From: Planctomycetota bacterium
GTDB taxonomy: Bacteria > Planctomycetota > UBA1135 > GCA-002748355
Direction: 5' to 3'
Assembly: GCA_020426005.1 (NCBI GenBank)
Contig: JAGQQW010000012.1
Location: 1 to 50,163 of the forward strand
DNA: 50,163 nt
The translations under genes and the position numbers were made by a program. Under the pieces are notes generated by a model, which was given only the letters and a program-made list of their open reading frames with translations, was not told the origin of the DNA and did not search any database. Positions within the stretch are counted from its first letter, which is position 1; the number at the start of each line of letters is the position of its first letter. Below are positions 1-8,421 of this stretch, in pieces.

Positions 1-45
1 TACCGAAAGCCTCGGCGAATCGCCGATTCGCCTGCATTTTCGGTA
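1..45. repeat. Nested inverted repeat (cruciform-capable)
   Basis: Positions 1-8 (TACCGAAA) pair with 38-45 (TTTCGGTA), and positions 14-20 (GGCGAAT) pair with 26-32 (ATTCGCC) around a 5-base loop. The two stems are separated by symmetric 5-base internal loops. It could be the terminator of a gene to the left of the window or a small repeat element. No T-run follows on the + strand within the next bases. The window edge prevents seeing whether the stem is longer. Confidence 0.55.
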
Positions 46-311
46 GCCACCGAGACGGCGAAATCACGCACTCGGCGCGTGCCCGACTTTTTCAACACGC
101 TGCTAAGGCCTTGGAATGAGCCCCGAATGAGAAGGGATAGCTGGTCCAGGTCCTCAGCTCAAAGCAGCAGCGCGACATCAGACCGCGGAACCGCGCGGCG
201 CGCCATGGTCCGGCGCGCGGAAGGACCGACAAATGCAATCAACGCCTCGGTGTCACCGCACGAGGCGATACGATCGCGCGCAGCACCGAACTACCAGCGA
301 GTCCAGCCCCG
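46..311. other. Non-coding leader before the aldolase gene
   Basis: No reading frame here has a recognisable product. The bases directly ahead of the ATG at 312 (ccagccccg) lack a good Shine-Dalgarno sequence. No clear promoter could be picked out by eye. Confidence 0.4.
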
Positions 312-1589
312 ATGACGATCCGCGAACTCTCCCGCTTTGCTCCCGGCTCCGCCCTCGCCGAAACCCTCCGCGAACTCTGCCTCCGGGGCTTCCGCGGTGC
401 CTCGGCCGCTCCGAAGGCGAAGTCACAACCCGCGTGGCACCCGATCCAAGAACGCGGCACGACGCTCTGGCTCGACACGGGGGACATCGACGCGGCAGAG
501 GGACTGTGGTGCGAGGAGTTCGACGCGCTCACGACGAACAACACGCTGCTCAACAAAGAGGTCCAGAAGGGCATCTATGACGAGTTCGTCCCGGTTGCGG
601 CCAAGGAGATTCGAGCCGTCGAGGCAGGAATCTCCGATCAGGACCTCGTGCTCGAACTCGCGTTCTGCCTCAACGCCCGTCACGGACTCGAGCTCGTCCA
701 AACCTTCGGCGCTCACGTCTCCGTCGAACTGCACACGGACCTCGCCCACGACATCGAAGCGAGCGTCGCCTACGGCCGACGATACGCCGCGATTTGTCCT
801 GACAAGTTCATCGTCAAGGTGCCGCTGACAGCGAGCGGGATCATCGCTGCGCGGCGCTTGTCCGACGACGGCATCCCGGTCAACTTCACGCTCGGATTTT
901 CCGCGCGCCAGAATCTGCTCGTGGCGCTACTCGCCAAGCCGGAGTGGTGCAACGTCTTCATGGGCCGCATCAATGCCTTTTTGGCTGACAATGGTTATGG
1001 AAGCGGGGAGAACGCTGGCGAACGCGCGACACAAGCCAGCCAGCGAGTGTGCACCGAGATGCGCACTGCGGGTCGAAGCCCGACCAAGCAAATTGGAGCT
1101 TCGATGCGTTCGTTCGCGCAGGTGCCGGCTCTCGCCGGCCTCGACGTGTACACGATGCCGGTCGCGGTGGCGGAGGGTTGGCTGCAGAACGTCGGCGACG
1201 TCGGCGCCGGCCTCGGTCAGGAATTCGCGGTCGAATGGGCTCCGGGAGTCGATGCCGAGGGCGATGGACTCGAAGTCTTCTGGGACGTTTCCGACTACGA
1301 CCAACGCGCCATCGAAGCAGCGGCGAGTTTGGATGTCGCGAATCTCGATGCAACGAGTCTCCGCGCCATCCTTGCGGAACACGGTGCACCGTCGTTCTTC
1401 CCCGAACTCGATGCAAACGACGAAGAACGCGTGAAGACCGACGGCAAAATCCCCGTGAAGGATGCCTGGCTCACCGGCGTTCGCGAAGGGCGCCTCGCGT
1501 GGGACACGATGTTGACGCTCGCAGGACTCGCGAGTTTCTCCGTCGATCAAGCAGCTCTCGACGCTCGCATTCGCGCACAGCTCTCGTAG
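312..1589 (+). CDS. Transaldolase-family protein
   Basis: This 425-residue protein has the hallmarks of class I transaldolases, which transfer a three-carbon dihydroxyacetone unit in the non-oxidative pentose phosphate pathway via a lysine Schiff base in the cytoplasm. Visible motifs are TNNTL at residues 75-79, FIVKVPLT with the candidate Schiff-base lysine K169, NFTLGFS at 191-197 and FMGRINAF at 216-223. It is longer than the roughly 315-residue classical enzyme, with about 50 extra residues at the N-terminus and a C-terminal tail after residue 330. A role on another sugar phosphate, as in transaldolase-like aldolases, cannot be excluded. It stands alone, about 150 bases before a lipoprotein gene on the same strand. 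Confidence 0.85.
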   Translation: MTIRELSRFAPGSALAETLRELCLRGFRGASAAPKAKSQPAWHPIQERGTTLWLDTGDIDAAEGLWCEEFDALTTNNTLLNKEVQKGIYDEFVPVAAKEIRAVEAGISDQDLVLELAFCLNARHGLELVQTFGAHVSVELHTDLAHDIEASVAYGRRYAAICPDKFIVKVPLTASGIIAARRLSDDGIPVNFTLGFSARQNLLVALLAKPEWCNVFMGRINAFLADNGYGSGENAGERATQASQRVCTEMRTAGRSPTKQIGASMRSFAQVPALAGLDVYTMPVAVAEGWLQNVGDVGAGLGQEFAVEWAPGVDAEGDGLEVFWDVSDYDQRAIEAAASLDVANLDATSLRAILAEHGAPSFFPELDANDEERVKTDGKIPVKDAWLTGVREGRLAWDTMLTLAGLASFSVDQAALDARIRAQLS

Positions 1590-1740
1590 CGGCGCATCGC
1601 ACGACGAGTAGCGCTCCATGCGCTACCAACGGAGTCGCGCGCGCGTCTTTACATAGTTGTGTCGACGCGCACGGCGCGATCCTGTGGGCATCGATCGCCA
1701 CCGTTCAGTGGTGCGCGAACAGTTGCCGATAGCAGCCTGC

Positions 1741-2640
1741 ATGACCATGCAGAAGTTGCTGATCGTTTCGAGTCTCTTGTTGAGCGCATGTGCGAACACT
1801 TCGTTCCAAGCACTCGAAGCCTACGAACGCAGTGACTACACCGTCGCGTACCCGGAGTTCAAACGCCTCGCCGTGCGCGGAGATGCAGACGCACAATTCT
1901 TCGTCGGACTCATGCACGACGAAGGCAGCGGCGTTGATAAAGACAAGGTCAAAGCTTCACATTGGTACGAACTCGCGGTCGAGCAAGATCACCCTGCTGC
2001 GTGCAACAACCTCGGTCTTCTCTACTACCGTGGAGATGGTGTTCGCAAGGACACGGATCGCGCGATCGAACTCTACGAACGCGCCGCTCAACACGAGTTC
2101 GCACCTGCACTCACGAACCTCGGTGTCGTGCATCTCTTCGGGCACGAAGAAAACGGGGAAGTGCTCGGGCGCGACATCCGCGCTGCCAAGCGCTTGCTCG
2201 AACGCGCAGCCGATCTCGGCGAGACCAAGGCACTGAGGATCCTCGGCTTCATGCACCGACGCGGCTTGGGCACCGCGAAGAACGAAGATGCTTCTCGCGC
2301 CTATTACGAGCGGGCTGCGGCACTCGGCGACGAGACAGCGCATTACTATCTCGCGACACTCCTGCTCGGGCTCGAGTCCGATTCGCGAGGATCGAGTGCG
2401 GTCTCTCCCTCCGGTTCGGATACCGAACGCGGCGTGACGCACATGCGTGCTGCTGCGGGCAGCGGGCTCGCAGCAGCTCAGTACGGTATGGGGATGATCT
2501 ACTTGCGCGGGATCGGGGTGACCGAGGACCAGGTCGCTGCACGCGACTGGCTGCAGCGCGCCGCTGAACAAGGGCTCGTCGAAGCCGAGGGCAAGCTGCG
2601 CACGATGGCAGCAGCCAAGCCGACTGGTCCTGCTCGGTAG
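1741..2640 (+). CDS. Sel1-repeat lipoprotein
   Basis: A 299-residue protein with a lipoprotein signal: a short hydrophobic segment ending in LLSAC, so the mature protein would start at C17. The ATG at 1741 was chosen because it places the lipobox correctly; an ATG at 1747 would also work. The rest consists of tandem Sel1-like helical repeats, such as DAQFFVGLMHDEGSGV, AACNNLGLLYYRGDGV, KALRILGFMHRRGLG and AAQYGMGMIYLRGIGV. Such proteins act as protein-binding scaffolds, here anchored to a membrane facing the periplasm. It converges on the TonB operon with only 13 bases between the stop codons. The specific partner is unknown. Confidence 0.85.
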   Translation: MTMQKLLIVSSLLLSACANTSFQALEAYERSDYTVAYPEFKRLAVRGDADAQFFVGLMHDEGSGVDKDKVKASHWYELAVEQDHPAACNNLGLLYYRGDGVRKDTDRAIELYERAAQHEFAPALTNLGVVHLFGHEENGEVLGRDIRAAKRLLERAADLGETKALRILGFMHRRGLGTAKNEDASRAYYERAAALGDETAHYYLATLLLGLESDSRGSSAVSPSGSDTERGVTHMRAAAGSGLAAAQYGMGMIYLRGIGVTEDQVAARDWLQRAAEQGLVEAEGKLRTMAAAKPTGPAR

Positions 2641-2653
2641 GACGGCAAGCGGC

Positions 2654-4177
2654 TCAAGTCTTCTGTGCTTGCGTGCGCGCGAGTCGCTCGAAGTCCTTGA
2701 GCAACTGCTCGACACTTTCTCGCTTGTCGATCTGCTGAGCGGCTCGCAAGAGTTGCGCCCCCTCGGCGAAGCGCTTTTCACGGCCGAGCACTTCGGCGTG
2801 GCGAATCTTCGCGTCGGCGGCGAACTCCGGGATGCTCTCCGCTCGCTCGAAGTAGTCGACCGCCTTCTGAGGCTCCTCGCGGGCGTAGTGCCTGCCGAGC
2901 AGGATCAACGCCTTGCCATCGAGCGGATCGAGCGTGATGAGCTCTTCGAGGATCTTCGCGTGTTCGTCGCCGCCATTGCCGGAGGCCAACGCAAGACTCG
3001 CGCGCACGCGGAGCACTTGCTGTTTCTCGGCCTTGTCGAGTGAATCCCCTCGCGTTTCTTCGACACCGCGAAGCAGCATGCGGACATCGTCCAGCGCTTC
3101 GGCGCCGACCATGAAGCGCGCGACGTTCATCGCACTCGAGATCGAGCCGCGGCGGTCCTTCTCGAACGCGCGGACGAACGCCTTGGCGGACAGGTTGAAG
3201 AGCTCTTGCTTGGCGTAGATAGCACCGAGCAGATTGAGCGTTTCTGCGTTCGCACCACCGAGCCGATCCACGACTTCGAAGTTCTCGCTCGCACGCTCGA
3301 AGTTCTCGAGATTGGCATACGCTCTTCCCTGCGCGAGCCACAGCTCCGTCGAGTCCGGATGCTCGCGAATCAGTTGTTCGAGCAGTGCGATCGCGTCTTG
3401 GAATCGCTCTTGAGCGAAGAAGCTCTCCGCCAAACCCTGCTTCCAACGGCCATTCTCGGGATCCAGCGCCATCGCCATGCGGAATGCGCTCTCGGCGGAC
3501 AGCGGTCGCTCCTTCTTGAAGTGTGCGATGCCGAGGATCCCCCAGAGGATTCCGTCTCCACCACCGAGCGCGATCACGCGCGAAGCGGCTTTGACGGCGT
3601 TGTCGAACTCGTTGGCCTGGATCGCGGCGTCAGCCATCGCTGTCCAGGCCCGGCGAAACCGCGGGAACTTGTCACACGCTGCCTGATAGATAGGTATGGC
3701 TTCGCTGTGCTTACCCTGCTGTCCGAGGACGTGCGCGAGCATGAAGTCGACCGAAGCGCTGCAGTCGGGAGTGCGAAGACTTCGGGCAACACGCTCGGCG
3801 CCGTCGAAGTCCGGCGGCGTCTTGCCGATCAAGTCGAGGACTTCGACGAGCTTCTTGCGTTCTTCCTCGGGGATCGTCGGCTCGACGTCCGTCTCGGCGA
3901 CCCAGCTGTCGAGAACTCTCTGTCGGAACGCCGGGCTCGAGAAGATTGCACGCTCCGACGGCGTCAAGAAATCGTCCTGCCGTGCCGAAGGCGCGGGACT
4001 CGAAGTCGGTTCTGCCTCGACTCGCGTCGCCGACGGCGTCATCGCGAGTGCAGGCGTGAGCGAAGCCGTTTCGGAGGAACTCGGTTGCACCGCCACTTCG
4101 CGTTGCGTCGTACAACTCACGATCGTCGACAAGGCAATCGCCGGAATCACGGAGATACGCATGCTGGACCTACTCAT
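2654..4177 (-). CDS. TPR-repeat lipoprotein, last gene of the TonB operon
   Basis: A 507-residue protein whose start ATG at 4177 overlaps the stop of the tonB-like gene (ATGA), which indicates translational coupling. A second ATG at 4162 also begins a good lipoprotein signal (RISVIPAIALSTIVSC). After a Pro/Ser/Thr-rich linker, residues from about 130 to the end form tetratricopeptide-like helical repeats, for example AWTAMADAAIQANEFDNAVKAA and ILWGILGIAHFKKERPLSAE. In proteobacterial TonB2-type loci a TPR protein commonly closes the same gene order, so it is probably a periplasmic scaffold for the TonB complex or its substrate path. That role is inferred from position. Confidence 0.85.
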   Translation of the reverse strand: MSRSSMRISVIPAIALSTIVSCTTQREVAVQPSSSETASLTPALAMTPSATRVEAEPTSSPAPSARQDDFLTPSERAIFSSPAFRQRVLDSWVAETDVEPTIPEEERKKLVEVLDLIGKTPPDFDGAERVARSLRTPDCSASVDFMLAHVLGQQGKHSEAIPIYQAACDKFPRFRRAWTAMADAAIQANEFDNAVKAASRVIALGGGDGILWGILGIAHFKKERPLSAESAFRMAMALDPENGRWKQGLAESFFAQERFQDAIALLEQLIREHPDSTELWLAQGRAYANLENFERASENFEVVDRLGGANAETLNLLGAIYAKQELFNLSAKAFVRAFEKDRRGSISSAMNVARFMVGAEALDDVRMLLRGVEETRGDSLDKAEKQQVLRVRASLALASGNGGDEHAKILEELITLDPLDGKALILLGRHYAREEPQKAVDYFERAESIPEFAADAKIRHAEVLGREKRFAEGAQLLRAAQQIDKRESVEQLLKDFERLARTQAQKT

Positions 4178-4836
4178 TTCTTCTTGAACGACATCGGGAG
4201 CTTCATTCGCGAACGAACGGGCTTGCCCTTCTTCTTGCCTGGTTCGAATTTCCATCGGCGAATCGCTTCGAGCGCAGGGCGCGAGAAGCAATCGTGCGAC
4301 GCGCTCTGCACGCGCGGCTTTTGTACGTTGCCGTTCTCGTCCACCTCGAACAGCAGCACGACCTCGCCCGGCAACTGTCGTCGCATCGCATTGTCCATGC
4401 GGGCTTCGACCTTGCGCGTTGCTCGTGGCTTCTGATCGAGATCGGCGAACGCGATCGAATCGTCATCACTACCCGCGGCACCGACGAGTGCGTCGATCTT
4501 GAGACCGAAACCACCGTCGGCCCAACCGCTCCCCATGCTGGCACCGACTGCGATTTCGAGCTGCGACAGGTCGAGCGCTTCGACCTCTTGTGGCGTTTCT
4601 TGTGTCTCTTCGGGTTCGGGCTCTTTCTCCGGCTCCGGCTCGGGCTCTTCCGTGTCCTCTTGCTGGAACGACACGTCCATCTTTCGAATCTCGCGATCGG
4701 GCTCCGGAATCTTGGTGATGGCTTGAATCACCGGGAGCACGAAGAACAGCAGGAGCGTCAGACCGAACGAGAACACCATCACGGTCATTCCGTGACCCAA
4801 TCGTCCGAGCCAAGTCGACTTCTTCGAAACGAGCAC
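4174..4836 (-). CDS. tonB: Energy transducer TonB
   Basis: A 220-residue TonB-family protein. Residues 16-40 are one membrane helix. Residues 60-85 are a Glu/Pro/Gln-rich periplasmic spanner. Residues 140-220 match the TonB C-terminal domain (QLPGEVVLLFEVDENGNV, then ALEAIRRWKFEPG). TonB carries energy from the ExbB/ExbD proton channel to outer-membrane receptors. The start is a GTG at 4836, four bases after the exbD stop, and the 3' end overlaps the TPR gene start by four bases. The spanner is acidic (EPEPEPEKEPEPEE) rather than the usual Lys-Pro/Glu-Pro mixture. Confidence 0.9.
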   Translation of the reverse strand: MLVSKKSTWLGRLGHGMTVMVFSFGLTLLLFFVLPVIQAITKIPEPDREIRKMDVSFQQEDTEEPEPEPEKEPEPEETQETPQEVEALDLSQLEIAVGASMGSGWADGGFGLKIDALVGAAGSDDDSIAFADLDQKPRATRKVEARMDNAMRRQLPGEVVLLFEVDENGNVQKPRVQSASHDCFSRPALEAIRRWKFEPGKKKGKPVRSRMKLPMSFKKK

Positions 4837-4840
4837 AGGT

Positions 4841-5254
4841 TCACCCCTTGCCGAGCATCGTCGACGAATAGACCTTGTCGGCGCCCGCGAGCTTGGCTTC
4901 GTCGATCACTCGAATGAGGATCCCGGACTTGGAGGCCTTGTCGGCTTGGATGATCACGGGGATCCCCCGCTCTTGCTGCACGAGTCGCGACACGGTCTGC
5001 CGCACGCCTTCGATGCCGATACTACGACCGCCGTAGACGACGTCGCCTGCCTCGGTGATCGCGATGAGGATGCTGTTCTTCTCGAGCTGACTCGACGAGG
5101 CAGCTTGCGGCTTGTCGACCTCGACGCCCGTCTCCTCGACGAACACCGTCGTCACGATGAAGAAGATGAGCAGGATGAACACACAGTCGATCAGTGGCGA
5201 CATGTCGATTCCGACATCCGCATCATCCGACGTGCTCTCGCTGAATCGTCCCAT
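4841..5254 (-). CDS. exbD: Biopolymer transport protein ExbD
   Basis: A 137-residue ExbD/TolR-family protein. Its single membrane helix carries the conserved proton-relay aspartate in [15 protein letters not shown] (D23), followed by a periplasmic domain. With ExbB it forms the proton channel that energises TonB. A GGAG ribosome-binding site lies about ten bases ahead of the ATG at 5254. Neighbours on both sides are the short ExbB and TonB genes. Confidence 0.93.
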   Translation of the reverse strand: MGRFSESTSDDADVGIDMSPLIDCVFILLIFFIVTTVFVEETGVEVDKPQAASSSQLEKNSILIAITEAGDVVYGGRSIGIEGVRQTVSRLVQQERGIPVIIQADKASKSGILIRVIDEAKLAGADKVYSSTMLGKG

Positions 5255-5273
5255 GGTTGCTTACTCCTGAATG

Positions 5274-5969
5274 TCAAGAAACGGCACGTTGAAGCAGCGC
5301 AGCGATTTCGTTCTTCGCTGCGGTCTCGACCGCGCGTTGTTCGTCGGCGGACCTTCGACGATGCAGCAATTGAGCGCAGACGGTCTCCAAGTGTGCGAGG
5401 AAGGCTCTGTAGTGTTCGAAGTTCCGACTCAAGTAGTACTGGAAGTAGAGGCCCGGCAATGCGACGACGAGTCCGGTCTCCGTCGTCACGAGAGCTTCAC
5501 TGATGCCGGACGCGATCATGGCCATCGTCTTGTCGCCGCCGGAGCCGGTCGCCAACGCATCGAACGTCGTCAACATCCCGGTCACCGTGCCGAGCAGCCC
5601 GACGAGCGGTGCGGCACTGACGCAGATCTTCATGATCTTGAGATCGCGCTCGAACGGCGCAGCCTCCGTCTGTCGCAACTGCGCGAAGAAGAACGACGTT
5701 TCCTTGATCGTCTTTCCGCCGGTCACGAAATCGAGGATGTCGCCAATACGTCCCGCCCGTCCACGGGGTCGCTCGATCCACGTCCGCCACTGGTCTTCGG
5801 GCACGTCGCTGTAGCCGAGCGCACGTAGCCTCAGCCACGTGTGCACACCGATGCCGAGCATCGCGAACGCGATCACCGCGATCGCCCACATTGCCCAGCC
5901 GCCACTGATCCAAATGGCTTCCGCCTCGGACCAGAGACGACGGAACCATGCGAAGACCGCGTCCATCAC
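5274..5969 (-). CDS. exbB: ExbB-type proton channel, short form
   Basis: A 231-residue MotA/TolQ/ExbB protein. An N-terminal membrane helix (residues 20-40, AIWISGGWAMWAIAVIAFAM) is followed by the two conserved channel helices, seen in ISAAPLVGLLGTVTGMLTTF-type sequence and the later GISEALVTTETGLVVALPGLYFQYYL segment. The start ATG overlaps the stop of the longer ExbB gene by four bases (ATGA). It is the second of two consecutive ExbB proteins and corresponds in position to ExbB2 in TonB2-type clusters. Confidence 0.92.
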   Translation of the reverse strand: MMDAVFAWFRRLWSEAEAIWISGGWAMWAIAVIAFAMLGIGVHTWLRLRALGYSDVPEDQWRTWIERPRGRAGRIGDILDFVTGGKTIKETSFFFAQLRQTEAAPFERDLKIMKICVSAAPLVGLLGTVTGMLTTFDALATGSGGDKTMAMIASGISEALVTTETGLVVALPGLYFQYYLSRNFEHYRAFLAHLETVCAQLLHRRRSADEQRAVETAAKNEIAALLQRAVS

Positions 5970-7588
5970 GAACCGACCGACTTGCGCGAGATACGGGAGA
6001 CTTCGTCGCGTTTCGCTCCCGACAACGGGCCGAGCATCTCGCCAAGGATCTCTTGCACTTGCTCGCGCACGAGAACGGGGTCCGGTGCCGCGGCGACGTG
6101 CAGTTCGTCGTCGACGCTGCTGCGCTTCTTACGATCGGGCTCGAACGGCGACTTGCCGACCTGGTTGATGAACTCGATCGCGGTCGTCTCCATCTCGCCG
6201 CTGATGTTCTTGGCCTTGCGCGACAAGTAGGCGTGGAGCAGCAAGCTCGGGATCGCGACGATCAGTCCGAACTTGGTCGTGATCAGCGCTTCTGAGATAC
6301 CGGAGGAAAGGTCTTGTACTTTCCCACCGCCGAAGATCTGGAGCAACTTGAACGTGTTGATGATCCCGGTCACCGTGCCGAGGAGTCCGAGCAGCGGCGC
6401 CGAAGCCGCGCTCAGCGCGATGAAGGGCAACATGCTCTGCAGCTTGAGGCGCGTCTTGAGCACGATCTCGTACATCACTTCTTCGATGAGCTCGCGTGGC
6501 TGCCGTAGGTTATCCACGCCGGCCGCGAGCATGCGGCCCACCGGCCCCTTCATGCCGCGGACTTGATCGATGGCCCCAGGCTCGTCGTGATTCGCGACGG
6601 CTTCGAGCAATGCCCGAACCTGTCGGCGCGACGGACGAGGAACGAGCGTCAACGAGATCCACTTCCAGATCGCGATCAGCAACGCGATGCCAGCGAGCGC
6701 GAAGATCGGGATCATGACGGCCCCGCCCTTCTGCACGTGTTCGAGGAACGTCTCTTCGGTCGCTGCGATCTTCGATGCATCGCCCAACGTCGGATCGAGC
6801 GGAACGATGCCGCCACGATTCGCGAAGAACTCGTTCGTGACCTTGACTTGGACCGGGTCCTTGAACTGCGCGATCGTGGGCTCCGGCGTCGCGTTGAGTC
6901 GCTCTTCGGCGATTCCGACTTCGTTCCCACTCGCAGTGCGGAAGACCGCGATCGGACCGATCAGGGCAACCGCGCCTTCCGTCAGCGCGCCGGACGAATC
7001 GATCGCGACACCCTTGAAGATCGTTCCACCGATGCCTTCGTCGAGACGATCGATCGAGGCGGACACGACGCCGAGCTCTGCCTCGTAGATCTTGTCGTTG
7101 GACAGAGTCGTGTTGCCTGCCGCGACCTTCGCCTTGTTGAGCACATCGGCGAAGCGCTGCTTCTCCGTGATGTGCAGTCTGCCCGCGAAGTCACGCCGGA
7201 ACTCGTCGAACAGCCCCCTCAGGACCGCGGCATCACCCTCTTTGCGCTTGAGCTCGGTCGTGAGATTGACGATGCGTTGGCTCTCGGTGTCATTCTTGCG
7301 GGCGGCCTCGTTGAAAGCTTCGCGCGCGAGCCGGACCTTCTCCTCGAGTGCGCTCAGCTCGCTGCCGAGTCGGATCTTCTCGGGAGCGATGCTCTCACGA
7401 AGAGTCGCGAGTTCTTTCGTCCGCAGTTCGAGCTGCTCGACGAGCTTCGTAGCCGCATCGTCGAAACTCCCTTGCGCGTTCGAAACACGTGCATTCGACA
7501 CGATCATCGTGAGCACGCAAGCCACTCCGAACCAACGGCGACTCGCCTTCGGTGTCGGACACGAATCATGCAACATTGCTGTCTTCAT
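5966..7588 (-). CDS. Long ExbB with periplasmic coiled coil (TtpC-like)
   Basis: A 540-residue protein with two parts. A signal-peptide-like N-terminus leads into a long helical region (about residues 45-130, rich in Glu, Lys, Leu and Arg) and a small beta-rich periplasmic domain. The C-terminal half is a complete MotA/TolQ/ExbB channel: a membrane helix (about 290-315, GGAVMIPIFALAGIALLIAI), then SAPLLGLLGTVTGIINTF and SEALITTKFGLIVAIPSLLLH. Vibrio TtpC, an accessory protein of the TonB2 complex, has this architecture, so it is likely an extra energising or signalling subunit. It is encoded between the DUF3450 gene and the short exbB. Confidence 0.88.
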   Translation of the reverse strand: MKTAMLHDSCPTPKASRRWFGVACVLTMIVSNARVSNAQGSFDDAATKLVEQLELRTKELATLRESIAPEKIRLGSELSALEEKVRLAREAFNEAARKNDTESQRIVNLTTELKRKEGDAAVLRGLFDEFRRDFAGRLHITEKQRFADVLNKAKVAAGNTTLSNDKIYEAELGVVSASIDRLDEGIGGTIFKGVAIDSSGALTEGAVALIGPIAVFRTASGNEVGIAEERLNATPEPTIAQFKDPVQVKVTNEFFANRGGIVPLDPTLGDASKIAATEETFLEHVQKGGAVMIPIFALAGIALLIAIWKWISLTLVPRPSRRQVRALLEAVANHDEPGAIDQVRGMKGPVGRMLAAGVDNLRQPRELIEEVMYEIVLKTRLKLQSMLPFIALSAASAPLLGLLGTVTGIINTFKLLQIFGGGKVQDLSSGISEALITTKFGLIVAIPSLLLHAYLSRKAKNISGEMETTAIEFINQVGKSPFEPDRKKRSSVDDELHVAAAPDPVLVREQVQEILGEMLGPLSGAKRDEVSRISRKSVGS

Positions 7589-7604
7589 GGTTGCCGCTCC
7601 TGCC

Positions 7605-8408
7605 TCACTGAATGCGCACGGGAACCGAAACGTACTCAGCGGTCTTCTTGCCCTTGGCGATATCGACGAGCTTCTTGATCGCTTCTCCGGACTCCGTCTT
7701 CGGGATCCAGGTCCACTCGCCGTTCGTCGAGGTCCCGATGCCGGCCACCGAACCCGACTCGTCGGAGTAGAACGCCTGACCGCAACCGAAGTACACGGTC
7801 GTCACGGCGACGCTCCTTCCGTCGCTCGCAACGCGAATCTCGGGTGCCGTCGTGATCTCTTCGTGGAACCGATTGATCAACTTCAAGCAACCGGCGACGA
7901 ACGAAAATCGAGCCGCGATCCCCAACTTGGTCTCTGCGCCTTCTTTGGGCATCGCCGCGAGGATCGACTCGATGCGCTCTCGCGCGACGAGTGGCAATCG
8001 CTTGGCGATCGCGCGAACGCGTGTCTCGAGTTCGCCGATCGACGCTTCGATCACCTCGTTCCCGCTCGCGAACGACGCGACCTTCTCGCTCAACTCACCG
8101 GTCGACTTGTCCGATTCCGTGATCTTCGCCTGAATCTCGGTTGTTTGTTTCTCGAGTGTCGCGGCTTCGTCACGGAGAAGATTCATGCGCTCCTCGATCA
8201 GCTCCTTCTTGAGCATCCAGTCACGCTTCTCGGCCGAGATGGCCTTTTCGATCTCGGTCAACTTTTCCAACGCCGCCCGCGTCGTCGACAACTTGTCGGC
8301 CGTGCTGCCTTGTGTGTCTTGGCGCGCATTCGCCCCAAGCGTGGCAATCACGCCGCACGAAAGCGCCAATCCGGCGATCAGCGCACTGAGTTTCGATCGG
8401 TAATTCAT
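7605..8408 (-). CDS. DUF3450-family periplasmic protein
   Basis: A 267-residue protein with a signal peptide (KLSALIAGLALSCGVIATLGANA), a long coiled coil (about residues 40-120) and a compact C-terminal region containing VYFGCGQAFYSDESGSVAGIG, with a terminal pattern typical of the DUF3450 family. Members sit directly before TtpC-like ExbB genes in TonB2 loci, as here. Their biochemical role is not established; a structural link between the inner-membrane complex and the receptor is plausible. It lies 13 bases after the receptor gene stop and 16 bases before the long ExbB gene. Confidence 0.82.
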   Translation of the reverse strand: MNYRSKLSALIAGLALSCGVIATLGANARQDTQGSTADKLSTTRAALEKLTEIEKAISAEKRDWMLKKELIEERMNLLRDEAATLEKQTTEIQAKITESDKSTGELSEKVASFASGNEVIEASIGELETRVRAIAKRLPLVARERIESILAAMPKEGAETKLGIAARFSFVAGCLKLINRFHEEITTAPEIRVASDGRSVAVTTVYFGCGQAFYSDESGSVAGIGTSTNGEWTWIPKTESGEAIKKLVDIAKGKKTAEYVSVPVRIQ

Positions 8409-8421
8409 GACAGTTCTCTCA

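Noticed and set aside
3206..4435. Open frame of 409 codons on the + strand opposite the TPR and TonB genes
   Set aside because: It is a shadow of the TPR lipoprotein and tonB genes, which have clear motifs and coupled starts.
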